DNA from: JANMDR01 sp031376425
GTDB lineage: Bacteria; Pseudomonadota; Gammaproteobacteria; Burkholderiales; Usitatibacteraceae
NCBI GenBank assembly: GCA_031376425.1
Contig: JANMDR010000330.1
Location: forward strand, 1 to 44,606
Length of the DNA stretch: 44,606 nt
Reading direction: 5' to 3'
The notes below the pieces were generated by a model that saw only the letters and a program-made list of their open reading frames with translations, searched no databases and was not told where the DNA came from. The position numbers and the translations under genes were made by a program. This document shows positions 1 through 7,561 of this stretch, one piece after another (position 1 is the first letter of the stretch; every line of letters begins with the position of its first letter).

Positions 1-68
1 GAATCTAAGGCGGCCTGCCGGTTATTGTTTGTGGTGACAGCTTCGTTTGGTGCTAAGTTACGTTTCAT
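1..68 (-). CDS. 5' end of an unidentified gene, cut by the window edge
   Basis: An ATG at 68-66 on the minus strand opens a frame that stays open to the window edge and gives about 22 residues beginning MKRNLAPNEAVTT. A good ribosome binding site, AAGGAGC, lies 4 bases upstream of the ATG (complement of 73-79), which is the main support for a real start. The residues are polar with no signal peptide or recognisable motif, so no function can be given. Confidence 0.55.
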   Translation of the reverse strand, partial: MKRNLAPNEAVTTNNNRQAALD

Positions 69-71
69 GTG

Positions 72-99
72 GGCTCCTTGATTTAAATCTATGGGAGCC
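72..99 (-). promoter_or_regulatory. Inverted repeat covering the ribosome binding site of the edge gene
   Basis: GGCTCC at 72-77 and GGAGCC at 94-99 are perfect inverted arms, and between them lies a 10-bp palindrome, GATTTAAATC, at 80-89. On the minus-strand transcript the Shine-Dalgarno sequence of the edge gene would be paired in this hairpin. It could be a translational control element or an operator. The structure is read directly; the role is inferred. Confidence 0.4.
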
Positions 100-220
100 T
101 AACAAAAAAATCAATCTACACAAAATTCTTTACACCCTCACTTTTATGAAGTATGCGCCAGATATGGGGGTGCCTCGCAGAATTACAATCCTCTGTTAAG
201 TTTGATGCATACGCAGAATA

Positions 221-838
221 CTATGCCACATAAAACAAAATCGTAAAGTAATGTACTACGCTGCCACCCAATACAAATAAATGCCAAATGCCATGCCAAT
301 GTTTAAATTTTTCATCATAAAAATAAAATATCGTGCCTACGGTGTACACAGCACCTCCCACCAGCACCCATAAAAATCCGCGCATCGTCAGTGCTTTGAT
401 CAATGGCACGATGCCAATTATGGCGACCCAACCCATGCCCAAATAGAGATAGAGCGACAACAGACGTTTTTTACTGTTGAGGCTGAGCTCTTGCACGATA
501 CCGAAAATCGCTAAGCCCCATATAACGCCAAAAAGCGACCACCCCCAGCCGCCACCCAGCGAAACCAGTGCAAAGGGCGTGTAAGTGCCTGCGATGAGCA
601 AATAGATGGCACTGTGATCGAGTTTGCGGAAAACATTTTTAGCGCGACCCTTAGTGCTGTGATAAAGCGTTGATGCGCTGTATAGCAAAATAAGCGTCGC
701 ACCATAAAGCGCGAAGCTCACAATCTTCCAAGGGTTGCCTTCAATAGAGGCCATTACAATTAAAACCACTGCGCCAGCAATGGCCAATACGGTGCCAACT
801 AAATGCGCGAAACTATTGAGTTTTTCGCCGTGGTACAT
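221..838 (-). CDS. Hemolysin III family / PAQR-like membrane protein (YqfA/TrhA type)
   Basis: This 205-residue protein has about seven hydrophobic segments and the family's histidine signatures: STLYHS near residue 60, LDHSAIYLLIAGTYTPF near 75-90, and a C-terminal HWHGIWHLFVLGGSVVHY. These histidines form the probable metal site shared with PAQR receptors. Family members sit in the inner membrane; the hemolysin name comes from Bacillus, and bacterial homologues have been linked to membrane homeostasis rather than toxicity. Length is typical. The start is ATG at 838 with only a weak ribosome binding site. It lies 50 bp downstream of the DUF4124 gene on the same strand and may be cotranscribed with it. 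Confidence 0.9.
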   Translation of the reverse strand: MYHGEKLNSFAHLVGTVLAIAGAVVLIVMASIEGNPWKIVSFALYGATLILLYSASTLYHSTKGRAKNVFRKLDHSAIYLLIAGTYTPFALVSLGGGWGWSLFGVIWGLAIFGIVQELSLNSKKRLLSLYLYLGMGWVAIIGIVPLIKALTMRGFLWVLVGGAVYTVGTIFYFYDEKFKHWHGIWHLFVLGGSVVHYFTILFYVA

Positions 839-888
839 AGTTCAATAGCGGTTCAAAAGCGTTTTTGGCACCACGGTATTTTTTGGCA

Positions 889-1464
889 TTACGGCGTTTC
901 GCGCAATAGTTTCTCTGCCGCCTCAACGGCTTTTTCAGCCGCTGGTACTAAGTCATCCAGTGATTTAAGGCGTGCTAGATAGCTCGCTTTTGGTATAGCG
1001 CGGCCAGCCGCACCGTTAGCACCGGCAATAAATTGAAAATCATCAGCCGTGGCGACAATGCCAGCATCACGGGTAGCGGTAGCGGTGACTAAGCCCGCCC
1101 TTGCGCGTTTTAGGTTTTCCACGGCACGTTCGCGCGGGGTAGAACCGTTGGTAGCGGACTGCGCGCTTTGCTTGCTGCCTTCACCCTCGCTACCAGACGA
1201 TTTATAGTTGCCCGGTTTATAAACGTTCAAATCGCGATTGATTGGCAGCTCAACTTTTTTACCTTTTAGTTGCTCATCTTTTTCGTCTTCCAAATCCCCT
1301 TTTTTGGGTGCAGTATCTGAATAAGTCACTTTACCGTTTTTATCGACTTGTTTATATACTGTTTGTGCATCTGCGGTGCCAGCATAAATGCTCACAAGCA
1401 TCAGTGCGCCTAGCAGGCTAATGTGCTGACGCATTGCAGCGGATAGGTTGTTGGTGCTCATCAT
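889..1464 (-). CDS. DUF4124 domain-containing exported protein
   Basis: This 191-residue protein has an N-terminal hydrophobic signal segment (about residues 15-33, ending GTADAQ) followed by VYKQVDKNGKVTYSDTAP at 36-53, the DUF4124 signature common in beta- and gammaproteobacterial envelope proteins. The middle is Lys/Glu- and Ser/Gly-rich and the C-terminus is probably helical. The molecular function of DUF4124 proteins is unknown. GGAGGA lies 4-5 bases before the first of two adjacent ATG codons (1464 and 1461). The second has the more usual spacing and may be the true start. Three 13-bp repeats sit immediately upstream. Confidence 0.85.
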   Translation of the reverse strand: MMSTNNLSAAMRQHISLLGALMLVSIYAGTADAQTVYKQVDKNGKVTYSDTAPKKGDLEDEKDEQLKGKKVELPINRDLNVYKPGNYKSSGSEGEGSKQSAQSATNGSTPRERAVENLKRARAGLVTATATRDAGIVATADDFQFIAGANGAAGRAIPKASYLARLKSLDDLVPAAEKAVEAAEKLLRETP

Positions 1465-1483
1465 TGGGTCCTCCTAGTCATGT

Positions 1484-1522
1484 TTTAACGCCTATATTTA
1501 ACGCATATATTTAACGTTTATA
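1484..1522. repeat. Three tandem 13-bp repeats upstream of the DUF4124 gene
   Basis: TTTAACGCCTATA (1484-1496), TTTAACGCATATA (1497-1509) and TTTAACGTTTATA (1510-1522) are contiguous 13-bp units differing only at two or three central bases. They lie between the moeB stop and the DUF4124 start, where a promoter would be expected. Read on the minus strand each unit contains TATA and GTTAAA. They could be an operator array or overlapping promoter elements. Confidence 0.6.
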
Positions 1523-1535
1523 GAGGCATCTAAGT

Positions 1536-2294
1536 TTACACAGCGGTACGCACAGAACAGATAGCGCAAGCGGGATCGCGTTTATAGCGTACTGTATTCC
1601 ATTGTAATGATAATCCGTGCAATAAATGCAATTGCCCAATATTGGCTGCTGGTAGATTTGCCAAGGCGGTAATAGCAAGCGCTGCCTGTGCCGAGCCGAC
1701 AATACCCACTAAAGGCGCAAATACGCCCATCGTGGCGCAACGATCTTCTGCATTTTCTTCGGTGTCGGGGAATAAGCAGTGATAGCAAGGTACATCTTCT
1801 CTGCGCGCATCAAAAAAACTGAGTTGACCATCGAAGCGAATGGCGGCACCTGATACCAATGGCTTTTTAAATCTTACACAGCCAGAATTAATGGCGTGGC
1901 GCGTTTCAAAATTATCACTGCAATCTAAAACAATATCAGCTTTGGCAATTTCAGCGTCCAATGCTGTGTTGGCAAGCCTAATATTCAGAGCATCTACAGT
2001 TACTGTGCTGTTGATAGCGAGAAGCGCAATTTTTACCGACTCGGCTTTTTGCATACCGACACGAGATTCCGTATGGGCAATTTGGCGTTGCAAATTCGTC
2101 ATGTCAACGGTGTCGCCATCGGCTATCGTAATATGACCTACGCCAGCAGAAGCAAGATACAACGCCGCCGCCGAACCCAAGCCACCTGCGCCCACGATAA
2201 GCGCACGCGAAGCTAACAATTGCTCTTGCGCGGCCTCACCAAATTCGTTTAAAAGCAGGTGACGGCTGTAGCGCAAGCGTTGCGAATCATCCAT
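1536..2294 (-). CDS. moeB: MoeB/ThiF/HesA-family adenylyltransferase
   Basis: This 252-residue E1-like enzyme adenylates the C-terminal glycine of a ubiquitin-like sulfur carrier (MoaD or ThiS) for molybdopterin or thiazole synthesis. The nucleotide-binding loop GAGGLGS is at 35-41, the NLQRQ segment is near residue 68, and LDCSDNFETR carries the conserved Asp. Two Cys pairs, CYHC and CAIC, form the structural zinc site. There is no C-terminal rhodanese domain, so it is the short MoeB form. It starts 9 bp after the ctpA stop, so it is probably translated from the gpmA-envC-ctpA transcript. MoeB and ThiF cannot be separated from sequence alone, but this position after ctpA is the usual one in Burkholderiales. 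Confidence 0.88.
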   Translation of the reverse strand: MDDSQRLRYSRHLLLNEFGEAAQEQLLASRALIVGAGGLGSAAALYLASAGVGHITIADGDTVDMTNLQRQIAHTESRVGMQKAESVKIALLAINSTVTVDALNIRLANTALDAEIAKADIVLDCSDNFETRHAINSGCVRFKKPLVSGAAIRFDGQLSFFDARREDVPCYHCLFPDTEENAEDRCATMGVFAPLVGIVGSAQAALAITALANLPAANIGQLHLLHGLSLQWNTVRYKRDPACAICSVRTAV

Positions 2295-2303
2295 TGCAAT
2301 AAA

Positions 2304-3917
2304 TTATTTTAGAACAATACCGGGTGGCAATTGGCTCTTAGCTTCAGCGGTAGTTTCGGTGGCTTTTTTCGCAGGGCGAGTTTGCGCAATTTGGCTTTGT
2401 GGGCTATCAAAGAAGGGCTGGCCTTTCAAATGCTTCAGCGCTTGCTCCAACACAAAATCAATCGGTTTGCCATCGGCAGCCTTGGGCGGTTCCTTCAGGA
2501 AACTTACAAGTTCATCGCGTGATACGGATTCATAGAGTTCATCACGAATTTTATTCTTCGCAAATTTAGCAGCAACATCAGCTTCTTTTTGCGTTACTTC
2601 AGCTGGCGTCATTGCTTTTTCTTTGGCCTTGATTTGCTCGGCTTCATCAGGGCCGATTAAATGACGGCCCAGATCAGCTTCGCGGGTCGCACTGCGGGTA
2701 AATCCGTCTTCCACCAAAATGTCTGGGGTGATGCCTTTGGATTGAATGCTGCGGCCAAGCGGGGTGAAATAGCGTGCTGTGGTAAGTTTAATGGCGGATT
2801 GATTACCAATATCCATTATTGTTTGCACAGAACCTTTACCGAAGGTTTGGGTGCCCATCACCTGCGCCCGCTTATGGTCTTGCAATGCGCCCGCAACGAT
2901 TTCCGAAGCTGAGGCGCTACCGTTATTCACCAGCACCAATAGCGGTACGGTTTTAGCCAGTGGTGTTAGCTTAGCTAAATAGTCTTCACGATTTTTGCTG
3001 CGCAAATAATGTTCTTTTTGTGCCTTGAAGCGCATTTTTGAATCTTCAAGGCGACCATCGGTATAAACCACCAGTGTATCTTTAGGTAAGAATGCAGCCG
3101 ATACGCCCACCGCCACATTGAGTAAGCCGCCTGGATCATTGCGCAAATCAAGAATGATGCCTTTTAATCCGGCAGGATTTTTAGCAGCCATATCGTTAAT
3201 AGCGCGCACCATTTTCTCGCCAGTAGTTTCTTCAAATTGGCTCAAGCGCACCACCGCATAGCCCGGCTCTATGGCGCGGGCACGGACGGATTGAATTTCA
3301 ATAATCGCACGGCGAATTTTAAATTCCAGTTCCTTGGTCTCGCCTTTGCGCAAAATCGTTATTTGTACTTCTTTGCCCGGTTCGCCGCGCATTTTTTTAA
3401 TCGAATCGTTCAGTGGCACGCCGCGTACAGAAACGCCATCGATACGCGAAATATAATCGCCAGCTTTAATACCGGCAACAAATGCTGGGGTATCGTCAAT
3501 GGGCGAAACAACTTTAATAAAGCCATCCTCACCCACAATTTCAATGCCTAATCCGCCAAATTTACCGGATGTAGTGGTGCGCATTTCTTTGTAGTCATCG
3601 GCATCTAAAAAAGTAGAATGCGGATCTAAACCCGAGAGCATGCCGGCAATAGCTTCTTTGAAAATCCGCTTATCGTCTACGTTTTCAACGTAATCGCTTT
3701 TAATGCGGCCATAAACTTCCGACAACATGCGCACTTCTTCAATGGGTAGATTGTGCAGCGCACTTTTTTGTTCGGCCACGGCTGAAAAGTGCAGCGATGC
3801 TGCCACACCCAAAATGGCACCTAAACACACAAGACTGATTGCCTTGAGCTTATAGTGGGGTGGTGCGGCCAAGGTCGATACAGTGGAAATTGGCTGGTTT
3901 GAATGTTGTGCGTTCAT
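2304..3917 (-). CDS. ctpA: Carboxyl-terminal processing protease, S41 family
   Basis: This periplasmic serine protease cleaves near the C-terminus of its substrates. From a TTG start at 3944 it would be 546 residues; I prefer ATG at 3917 (537 residues), which puts the hydrophobic signal or anchor segment nearer the N-terminus. In the longer numbering, the anchor is about 35-56, the PDZ domain about 127-210, and the S41 protease domain about 225-400. That domain contains NGSASASE at 341-348 with the nucleophilic Ser and FGKGSVQT with general-base Lys370. The C-terminal 100 residues are Lys- and Ala-rich. It sits between envC and moeB. In other proteobacteria such proteases trim or degrade cell-wall hydrolases, which fits the neighbouring envC. 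Confidence 0.93.
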   Translation of the reverse strand: MNAQHSNQPISTVSTLAAPPHYKLKAISLVCLGAILGVAASLHFSAVAEQKSALHNLPIEEVRMLSEVYGRIKSDYVENVDDKRIFKEAIAGMLSGLDPHSTFLDADDYKEMRTTTSGKFGGLGIEIVGEDGFIKVVSPIDDTPAFVAGIKAGDYISRIDGVSVRGVPLNDSIKKMRGEPGKEVQITILRKGETKELEFKIRRAIIEIQSVRARAIEPGYAVVRLSQFEETTGEKMVRAINDMAAKNPAGLKGIILDLRNDPGGLLNVAVGVSAAFLPKDTLVVYTDGRLEDSKMRFKAQKEHYLRSKNREDYLAKLTPLAKTVPLLVLVNNGSASASEIVAGALQDHKRAQVMGTQTFGKGSVQTIMDIGNQSAIKLTTARYFTPLGRSIQSKGITPDILVEDGFTRSATREADLGRHLIGPDEAEQIKAKEKAMTPAEVTQKEADVAAKFAKNKIRDELYESVSRDELVSFLKEPPKAADGKPIDFVLEQALKHLKGQPFFDSPQSQIAQTRPAKKATETTAEAKSQLPPGIVLK

Positions 3918-3980
3918 TTTCAGATGTCCGTATGCTTGTTTCAAAAAAATTGCGGTACGTGAAAAACTAACTATATTGTA

Positions 3981-5306
3981 CTAACGTTTGAGCCATTTAC
4001 TAGGGTCAAGGGGTGAACCTTCGTGGCGAATTTCAAAGTATACGCCCGATTCCTTTATCATAATGGGGCCGTTACCAACTAACGCAATGGCCTCTCCTGC
4101 AACCACTATATCGCCTACAGCTTTGAGCAAGCTATCGTTGTTGGCGTACAAACTCATATAAGTATCACCATGATCTACGATAATCAGATTGCCAAATCCA
4201 CGTAGCCAGTCGGCGTGCGCAATACGACCAGCGGCAACGGCTTTGACCTTTTCACCTGCTTTAGCGCGAATAAAGAGTCCTTTCCACAGCAAACCACCTG
4301 CCTCTCTTTGAGCGCCAAAGCGACCCAAGAGTTCCCCGTTGAGCGGCGTAGGCAAGAGCCCTTTGTTATTGGCAAAACCACTAGAAACGACTGCTGTTGG
4401 TGGTTTTAGTGGGGTGGGCACAGGTTTTGACGGATTGGCAGGTTTGGTATTAGGAGGTTTTTCAATTACTGGCTTTGCGAGGTTTGCAATCAATTGCGTG
4501 AGCGCTTCTTCGTCTTTTTGCAATTTACCCACTTCACTTCGCGTTAAATCCAACGTAGCGGATACTTTTAACAGTAATTTTTGATAATCTGCGCGCGTGG
4601 CCTCTAGCTGGCGTTTAGTGCGGTTTTGTTCCACTTCGTTGGCAGCGAGCAATTCTTGCTTTTGTACCGCTGCTTCTTCGAGGGTTGCCAGCGCGGTGAG
4701 GGTGTTTTTATGCTTGCTAATAGTATTGGCACGCAACGACGCAATATAGCCGTAGTAATGTAACTGGCGTTCGGCTTGCGCCACATCGCGGCCTTCTAAA
4801 AATAGCCGCAAACTATCTACAGAGCCATTGCGTTGCTGGGCGCGCAGTAGTGCATTAAGCTGGGTTTGCTGAGCACGGGATTGGTTTTTGGCGTGGGTAA
4901 TTTGCTCGGTAAGCTCACTCAAGCTTAGCCCTACAAGCGCTTTTTCCTGCGTTAACTCATGGAGTACGCGATTAATATCATTAATAGATTTTTCGCGGAT
5001 TTTAAGTTCTTCTACCGCATCAGATTTTTCAGCCTCAGTGCTGGTGATGGCACTTTGTAATTGCGCGATGCGTTCCCGCAAAGCGCGTAGTTCGTCATCG
5101 CGCGCGGACTTTTGTACTTGAGAAAAGGCGGCACCTACTGACCATAAGGCAATCAATAAAAAAACGTGGGGAAGCCTTAAAATAAGGCCCCTCCAGAGCG
5201 TTAATGGCGAGTTTTTCAATGCCTGGGCTGTCGGGTTAACTTTACGTCTTCTTTTGGCCCTGCGCGGCCACCGCAGCCACTGCCTTCGCAATCGCTTCTT
5301 GATCAC
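3981..5306 (-). CDS. envC: EnvC-like murein hydrolase activator with degenerate LytM domain
   Basis: The product is a periplasmic factor that activates amidases which split septal peptidoglycan. A basic N-terminus and a hydrophobic signal (about residues 40-61) are followed by a long coiled coil (about 68-270), a Pro/Lys linker (about 282-305) and a C-terminal M23/LytM domain (about 320-441). The zinc ligands of active LytM peptidases are missing: WKGLFI replaces the H-x3-D motif and VYFEIRH replaces HxH, just as in E. coli EnvC. It should therefore activate amidases and not be a peptidase. The start is uncertain: GTG at 5306 overlaps gpmA by 65 bp, and TTG at 5219, just after the gpmA stop, is an alternative that keeps the signal peptide. 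Confidence 0.88.
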   Translation of the reverse strand: MIKKRLRRQWLRWPRRAKRRRKVNPTAQALKNSPLTLWRGLILRLPHVFLLIALWSVGAAFSQVQKSARDDELRALRERIAQLQSAITSTEAEKSDAVEELKIREKSINDINRVLHELTQEKALVGLSLSELTEQITHAKNQSRAQQTQLNALLRAQQRNGSVDSLRLFLEGRDVAQAERQLHYYGYIASLRANTISKHKNTLTALATLEEAAVQKQELLAANEVEQNRTKRQLEATRADYQKLLLKVSATLDLTRSEVGKLQKDEEALTQLIANLAKPVIEKPPNTKPANPSKPVPTPLKPPTAVVSSGFANNKGLLPTPLNGELLGRFGAQREAGGLLWKGLFIRAKAGEKVKAVAAGRIAHADWLRGFGNLIIVDHGDTYMSLYANNDSLLKAVGDIVVAGEAIALVGNGPIMIKESGVYFEIRHEGSPLDPSKWLKR

Positions 5307-5991
5307 CTAAATAGTAGCTTCTTATTGGTTTCATATTGTCATCAAACTCATAGACCAGTGGTACGCCATTTGGGATGTTTACATTCACAATAGCCTCATC
5401 AGAAATATTATCTAAATATTTAATGAGCGCCCGCAGACTATTACCGTGTGCCGCGATGAGAATGCGCTCGCCACGGGCTACGCGCGGGGCTAATTCGGTT
5501 TCCCAATAGGGTACCACTCGTTCTACGGTGTCTTTTAGACATTCCGTCAATGGCAAAACCGATTGCGCTAAGTTTTTATAGCGAGCATCAAATTGCGGTG
5601 CTCGCGTGTCGTTCAACGCCAGCGCCGGCGGTGGTGTGTCATAGCTGCGCCGCCATGCCAATACCTGCACCTCGCCATATTTGGCAGCTGTTTCAGCTTT
5701 GTTTAGCCCTTGCAGTGCGCCATAGTGGCGTTCATTTAGTTGCCACGCTTTTTGCACCGGTAGCCACAGTAAACCCATTTCATCTAGCGCAATATTTAAG
5801 GTACGGACAGCGCGGGTGAGGAGCGACGTATAAGCAATATCAAAGTTATAGCCGCCTTCTCGTAGCAGCACTCCAGCATGTTTGGCTTCTGCCATGCCGG
5901 TTTCGGTGAGATCAACATCAGTCCAACCGCTAAACCTGTTTTCTAGATTCCAAGTGCTTTCGCCGTGACGCATTAATACGATTTTTTTCAT
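5242..5991 (-). CDS. gpmA: 2,3-bisphosphoglycerate-dependent phosphoglycerate mutase
   Basis: This cytoplasmic glycolytic enzyme interconverts 3- and 2-phosphoglycerate. LMRHGESTWN at 6-15 contains phosphohistidine His9, NRFSGWTDVDLT follows, and IAAHGNSLRALIKYL holds the second catalytic His. Length (249 residues) is the family norm. It is the first gene of the minus-strand group gpmA-envC-ctpA-moeB and diverges from the rhodanese gene. The start is ATG at 5991 with only a weak upstream GAG. The last 65 bp overlap the annotated envC frame, or none if envC uses its internal TTG. Confidence 0.96.
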   Translation of the reverse strand: MKKIVLMRHGESTWNLENRFSGWTDVDLTETGMAEAKHAGVLLREGGYNFDIAYTSLLTRAVRTLNIALDEMGLLWLPVQKAWQLNERHYGALQGLNKAETAAKYGEVQVLAWRRSYDTPPPALALNDTRAPQFDARYKNLAQSVLPLTECLKDTVERVVPYWETELAPRVARGERILIAAHGNSLRALIKYLDNISDEAIVNVNIPNGVPLVYEFDDNMKPIRSYYLGDQEAIAKAVAAVAAQGQKKT

Positions 5992-6064
5992 AAAATTAGC
6001 TCAAGTTTCGTTGCAAAAAAAGGCGACTAATCCCGCAGCGATCCATTGCAGGACGATTTACGCC

Positions 6065-6091
6065 CTATTTTACGCAATTATTGTAAAATAG
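6065..6091. promoter_or_regulatory. Inverted repeat in the gpmA / rhodanese divergent promoter region
   Basis: CTATTTTAC at 6065-6073 and GTAAAATAG at 6083-6091 are perfect 9-bp inverted arms with a 9-bp spacer. The element is A+T-rich, has no T-run on either side that would suggest a terminator, and lies in the 186-bp gap between two divergent genes. An operator or overlapping -10 elements are the likely explanations. Confidence 0.4.
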
Positions 6092-6177
6092 TGGGTTATC
6101 AAGCGTGTATAGGTATGTGTATGCGCATACTTAGCCTAGCGCGAGTCGCTATGCGAGCAATTCTTAAGGAGATTTAA

Positions 6178-6594
6178 TTGGAATTTGGTCAGTTTATTGG
6201 CAAAAATATTGAATTTGCGATTCTTTTCGTCGGCAGCGGCGCGTATTTGCTGTATTCCTTCAATAGCAAAAGTGTGAGTGGTTTGCCAGAAGTGAGTACA
6301 TTAGATACTACGCGCTTAATGAACGCGGGCAATGGTTTGGTACTCGATGTCCGCCCAAAAGATGAGTTTGTGGGCGGACGGATTCCGAAGTCACGCAATA
6401 TTCCTCTGGTTGACTTGGAATCACGCGCGGATGAAATTATTAAGTTTAAAGAAAAACCCGTCATTATCGCCGCGCCGCTTGCCAATGGCGCAAAGGCAGC
6501 TGCCGCGTTGAAAAAACTTGGATTTACTCAGGTTTCTCTACTGCAAGGTGGTTTTGCGACTTGGAAACAAGCCTCCTTGCCGGTTGAAAAATAA
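6178..6594 (+). CDS. Membrane-anchored rhodanese-like protein lacking the catalytic cysteine
   Basis: This 138-residue protein has an N-terminal membrane segment (about 11-28) and a rhodanese fold: VLDVRPKDEFVGGRIPKSRNIP at 55-76 (given here only as two motifs, LDVR and GGRIPKSRNIP) and LLQGGFATWK at 121-130. The active-site loop after the PVII strand reads AAPLANG at 98-104 where active rhodaneses have a Cys, and the whole protein has no cysteine, so sulfurtransferase activity is not expected. The start is TTG at 6178, decided by AAGGAG at 6166-6171, 6 bases upstream. It precedes grxC and secB, the usual Burkholderiales order, and probably shares their transcript. Confidence 0.9.
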   Translation: MEFGQFIGKNIEFAILFVGSGAYLLYSFNSKSVSGLPEVSTLDTTRLMNAGNGLVLDVRPKDEFVGGRIPKSRNIPLVDLESRADEIIKFKEKPVIIAAPLANGAKAAAALKKLGFTQVSLLQGGFATWKQASLPVEK

Positions 6595-6635
6595 GTTCTC
6601 GTCACCATCTTAAAAAAACCAATAATTAGAGGTGC

Positions 6636-6896
6636 ATGATGCCTAAAGTTTTAATGTATTCCACGCGCGTTTGCCCCTACTGCCAAATGGCGGAACGCTT
6701 GTTGAAAGCTAAAGGCGTGACCGAAATTGAAAAAGTGCTTATCGATACCAATCCAGAGCAGCGCGCGGTGATGATGGAACGTACTGGTCGCCGCACTGTA
6801 CCGCAAATTTATATTGGTGATAAACACATTGGTGGATTTGACGATCTATCAGCACTCGATCAAGCAGGCGGATTAATGCCGCTATTGCAAGCATAA
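6636..6896 (+). CDS. grxC: Glutaredoxin 3
   Basis: This small cytoplasmic dithiol glutaredoxin uses glutathione to reduce disulfides. The active site CPYC is at 13-16, the cis-Pro loop TVPQI is in the middle, and GGFDDL is the glutathione-binding turn. At 86 residues it has normal length. Two adjacent ATGs (6636 and 6639) follow an AGAGG ribosome binding site, and the second may be the real start. It lies 41 bp after the rhodanese gene and 53 bp before secB. Confidence 0.96.
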   Translation: MMPKVLMYSTRVCPYCQMAERLLKAKGVTEIEKVLIDTNPEQRAVMMERTGRRTVPQIYIGDKHIGGFDDLSALDQAGGLMPLLQA

Positions 6897-6949
6897 ATCG
6901 CGCGTCCCATTTTTGATTTAACCGTAATATTTACCCCAAAGGATATAGC

Positions 6950-7435
6950 ATGACCGAAGCCGTTAATAACGAAAACGCGAACCAAGCCGTTTACTCCATC
7001 GAAAAATTGTACGTAAAAGATTTATCGTTAGAAGTACCCAATGCACCGCAAATTTTCTTGGAACGTGAAGCTCCGCAGGTTGACGTGCAATTGCACCATA
7101 CCTCAACCCGTGTGGATGAAGGCGTTTATCAAACAGAGCTTACCGTCACCGTGACGGCTAAAGTGGGCGAAAAAACCATGTTTTTGGTAGAAGCGAATCA
7201 AGCGGGTATTTTTGCGATTCGCAATATTCCAGATGCTGACATGACCCCAATTTTGGCGATTGCCAATCCAAACATTTTGTACCCGTATGCACGCGAAGTG
7301 ATATCAGATGCGGTAACCCGTGCAGGCTTCCCGCCGGTACTTTTGAACCCTGTAAACTTTGAAGCGCTATATCAGGCGCAATTGAACCAAGAAGCGCAAA
7401 ACGCAGCGGCCGCTACACCAGCAGTTACTCACTAA
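6950..7435 (+). CDS. secB: Protein-export chaperone SecB
   Basis: This cytosolic tetrameric chaperone keeps presecretory proteins unfolded and delivers them to SecA. The N-terminal strand YSIEKLYVKDLSLEVPNAP, the LTVTVTAKV segment, and PYAREVISDAVTRAGFPP followed by LNPVNFEALY are all family hallmarks. Length 161 is typical, and the tail is Gln/Ala-rich. AAAGGAT lies before the ATG. A perfect 17-bp hairpin 69 bp after the stop probably ends the rhodanese-grxC-secB transcript. Confidence 0.97.
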   Translation: MTEAVNNENANQAVYSIEKLYVKDLSLEVPNAPQIFLEREAPQVDVQLHHTSTRVDEGVYQTELTVTVTAKVGEKTMFLVEANQAGIFAIRNIPDADMTPILAIANPNILYPYAREVISDAVTRAGFPPVLLNPVNFEALYQAQLNQEAQNAAAATPAVTH

Positions 7436-7503
7436 GAGTTAGTTACTGTGAGCCATCTGCACATTAGGTGTAAGGCCATGGGTAGCGCACTATGTAAGTT
7501 TAA

Positions 7504-7540
7504 AATTGAGCAACGCCAATTGCATTGGCGTTGCTCAATT
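7504..7540 (+). terminator. Strong hairpin, probable terminator of the secB transcript
   Basis: A perfect 17-bp inverted repeat occupies 7504-7520 and 7524-7540 with loop TGC; the arm core is GAGCAACGCCAAT. It is followed by a modest T/A-rich stretch and not a full T-run, so termination efficiency is uncertain and it could act on either strand. Its position argues that the next gene starts downstream of it. Confidence 0.65.
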
Positions 7541-7561
7541 ACTTATACGGCAGCAACTTCT

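Noticed and set aside
3981..4400. Active M23 peptidoglycan endopeptidase
   Set aside because: The zinc-binding His and Asp residues are missing, so it is called an activator.
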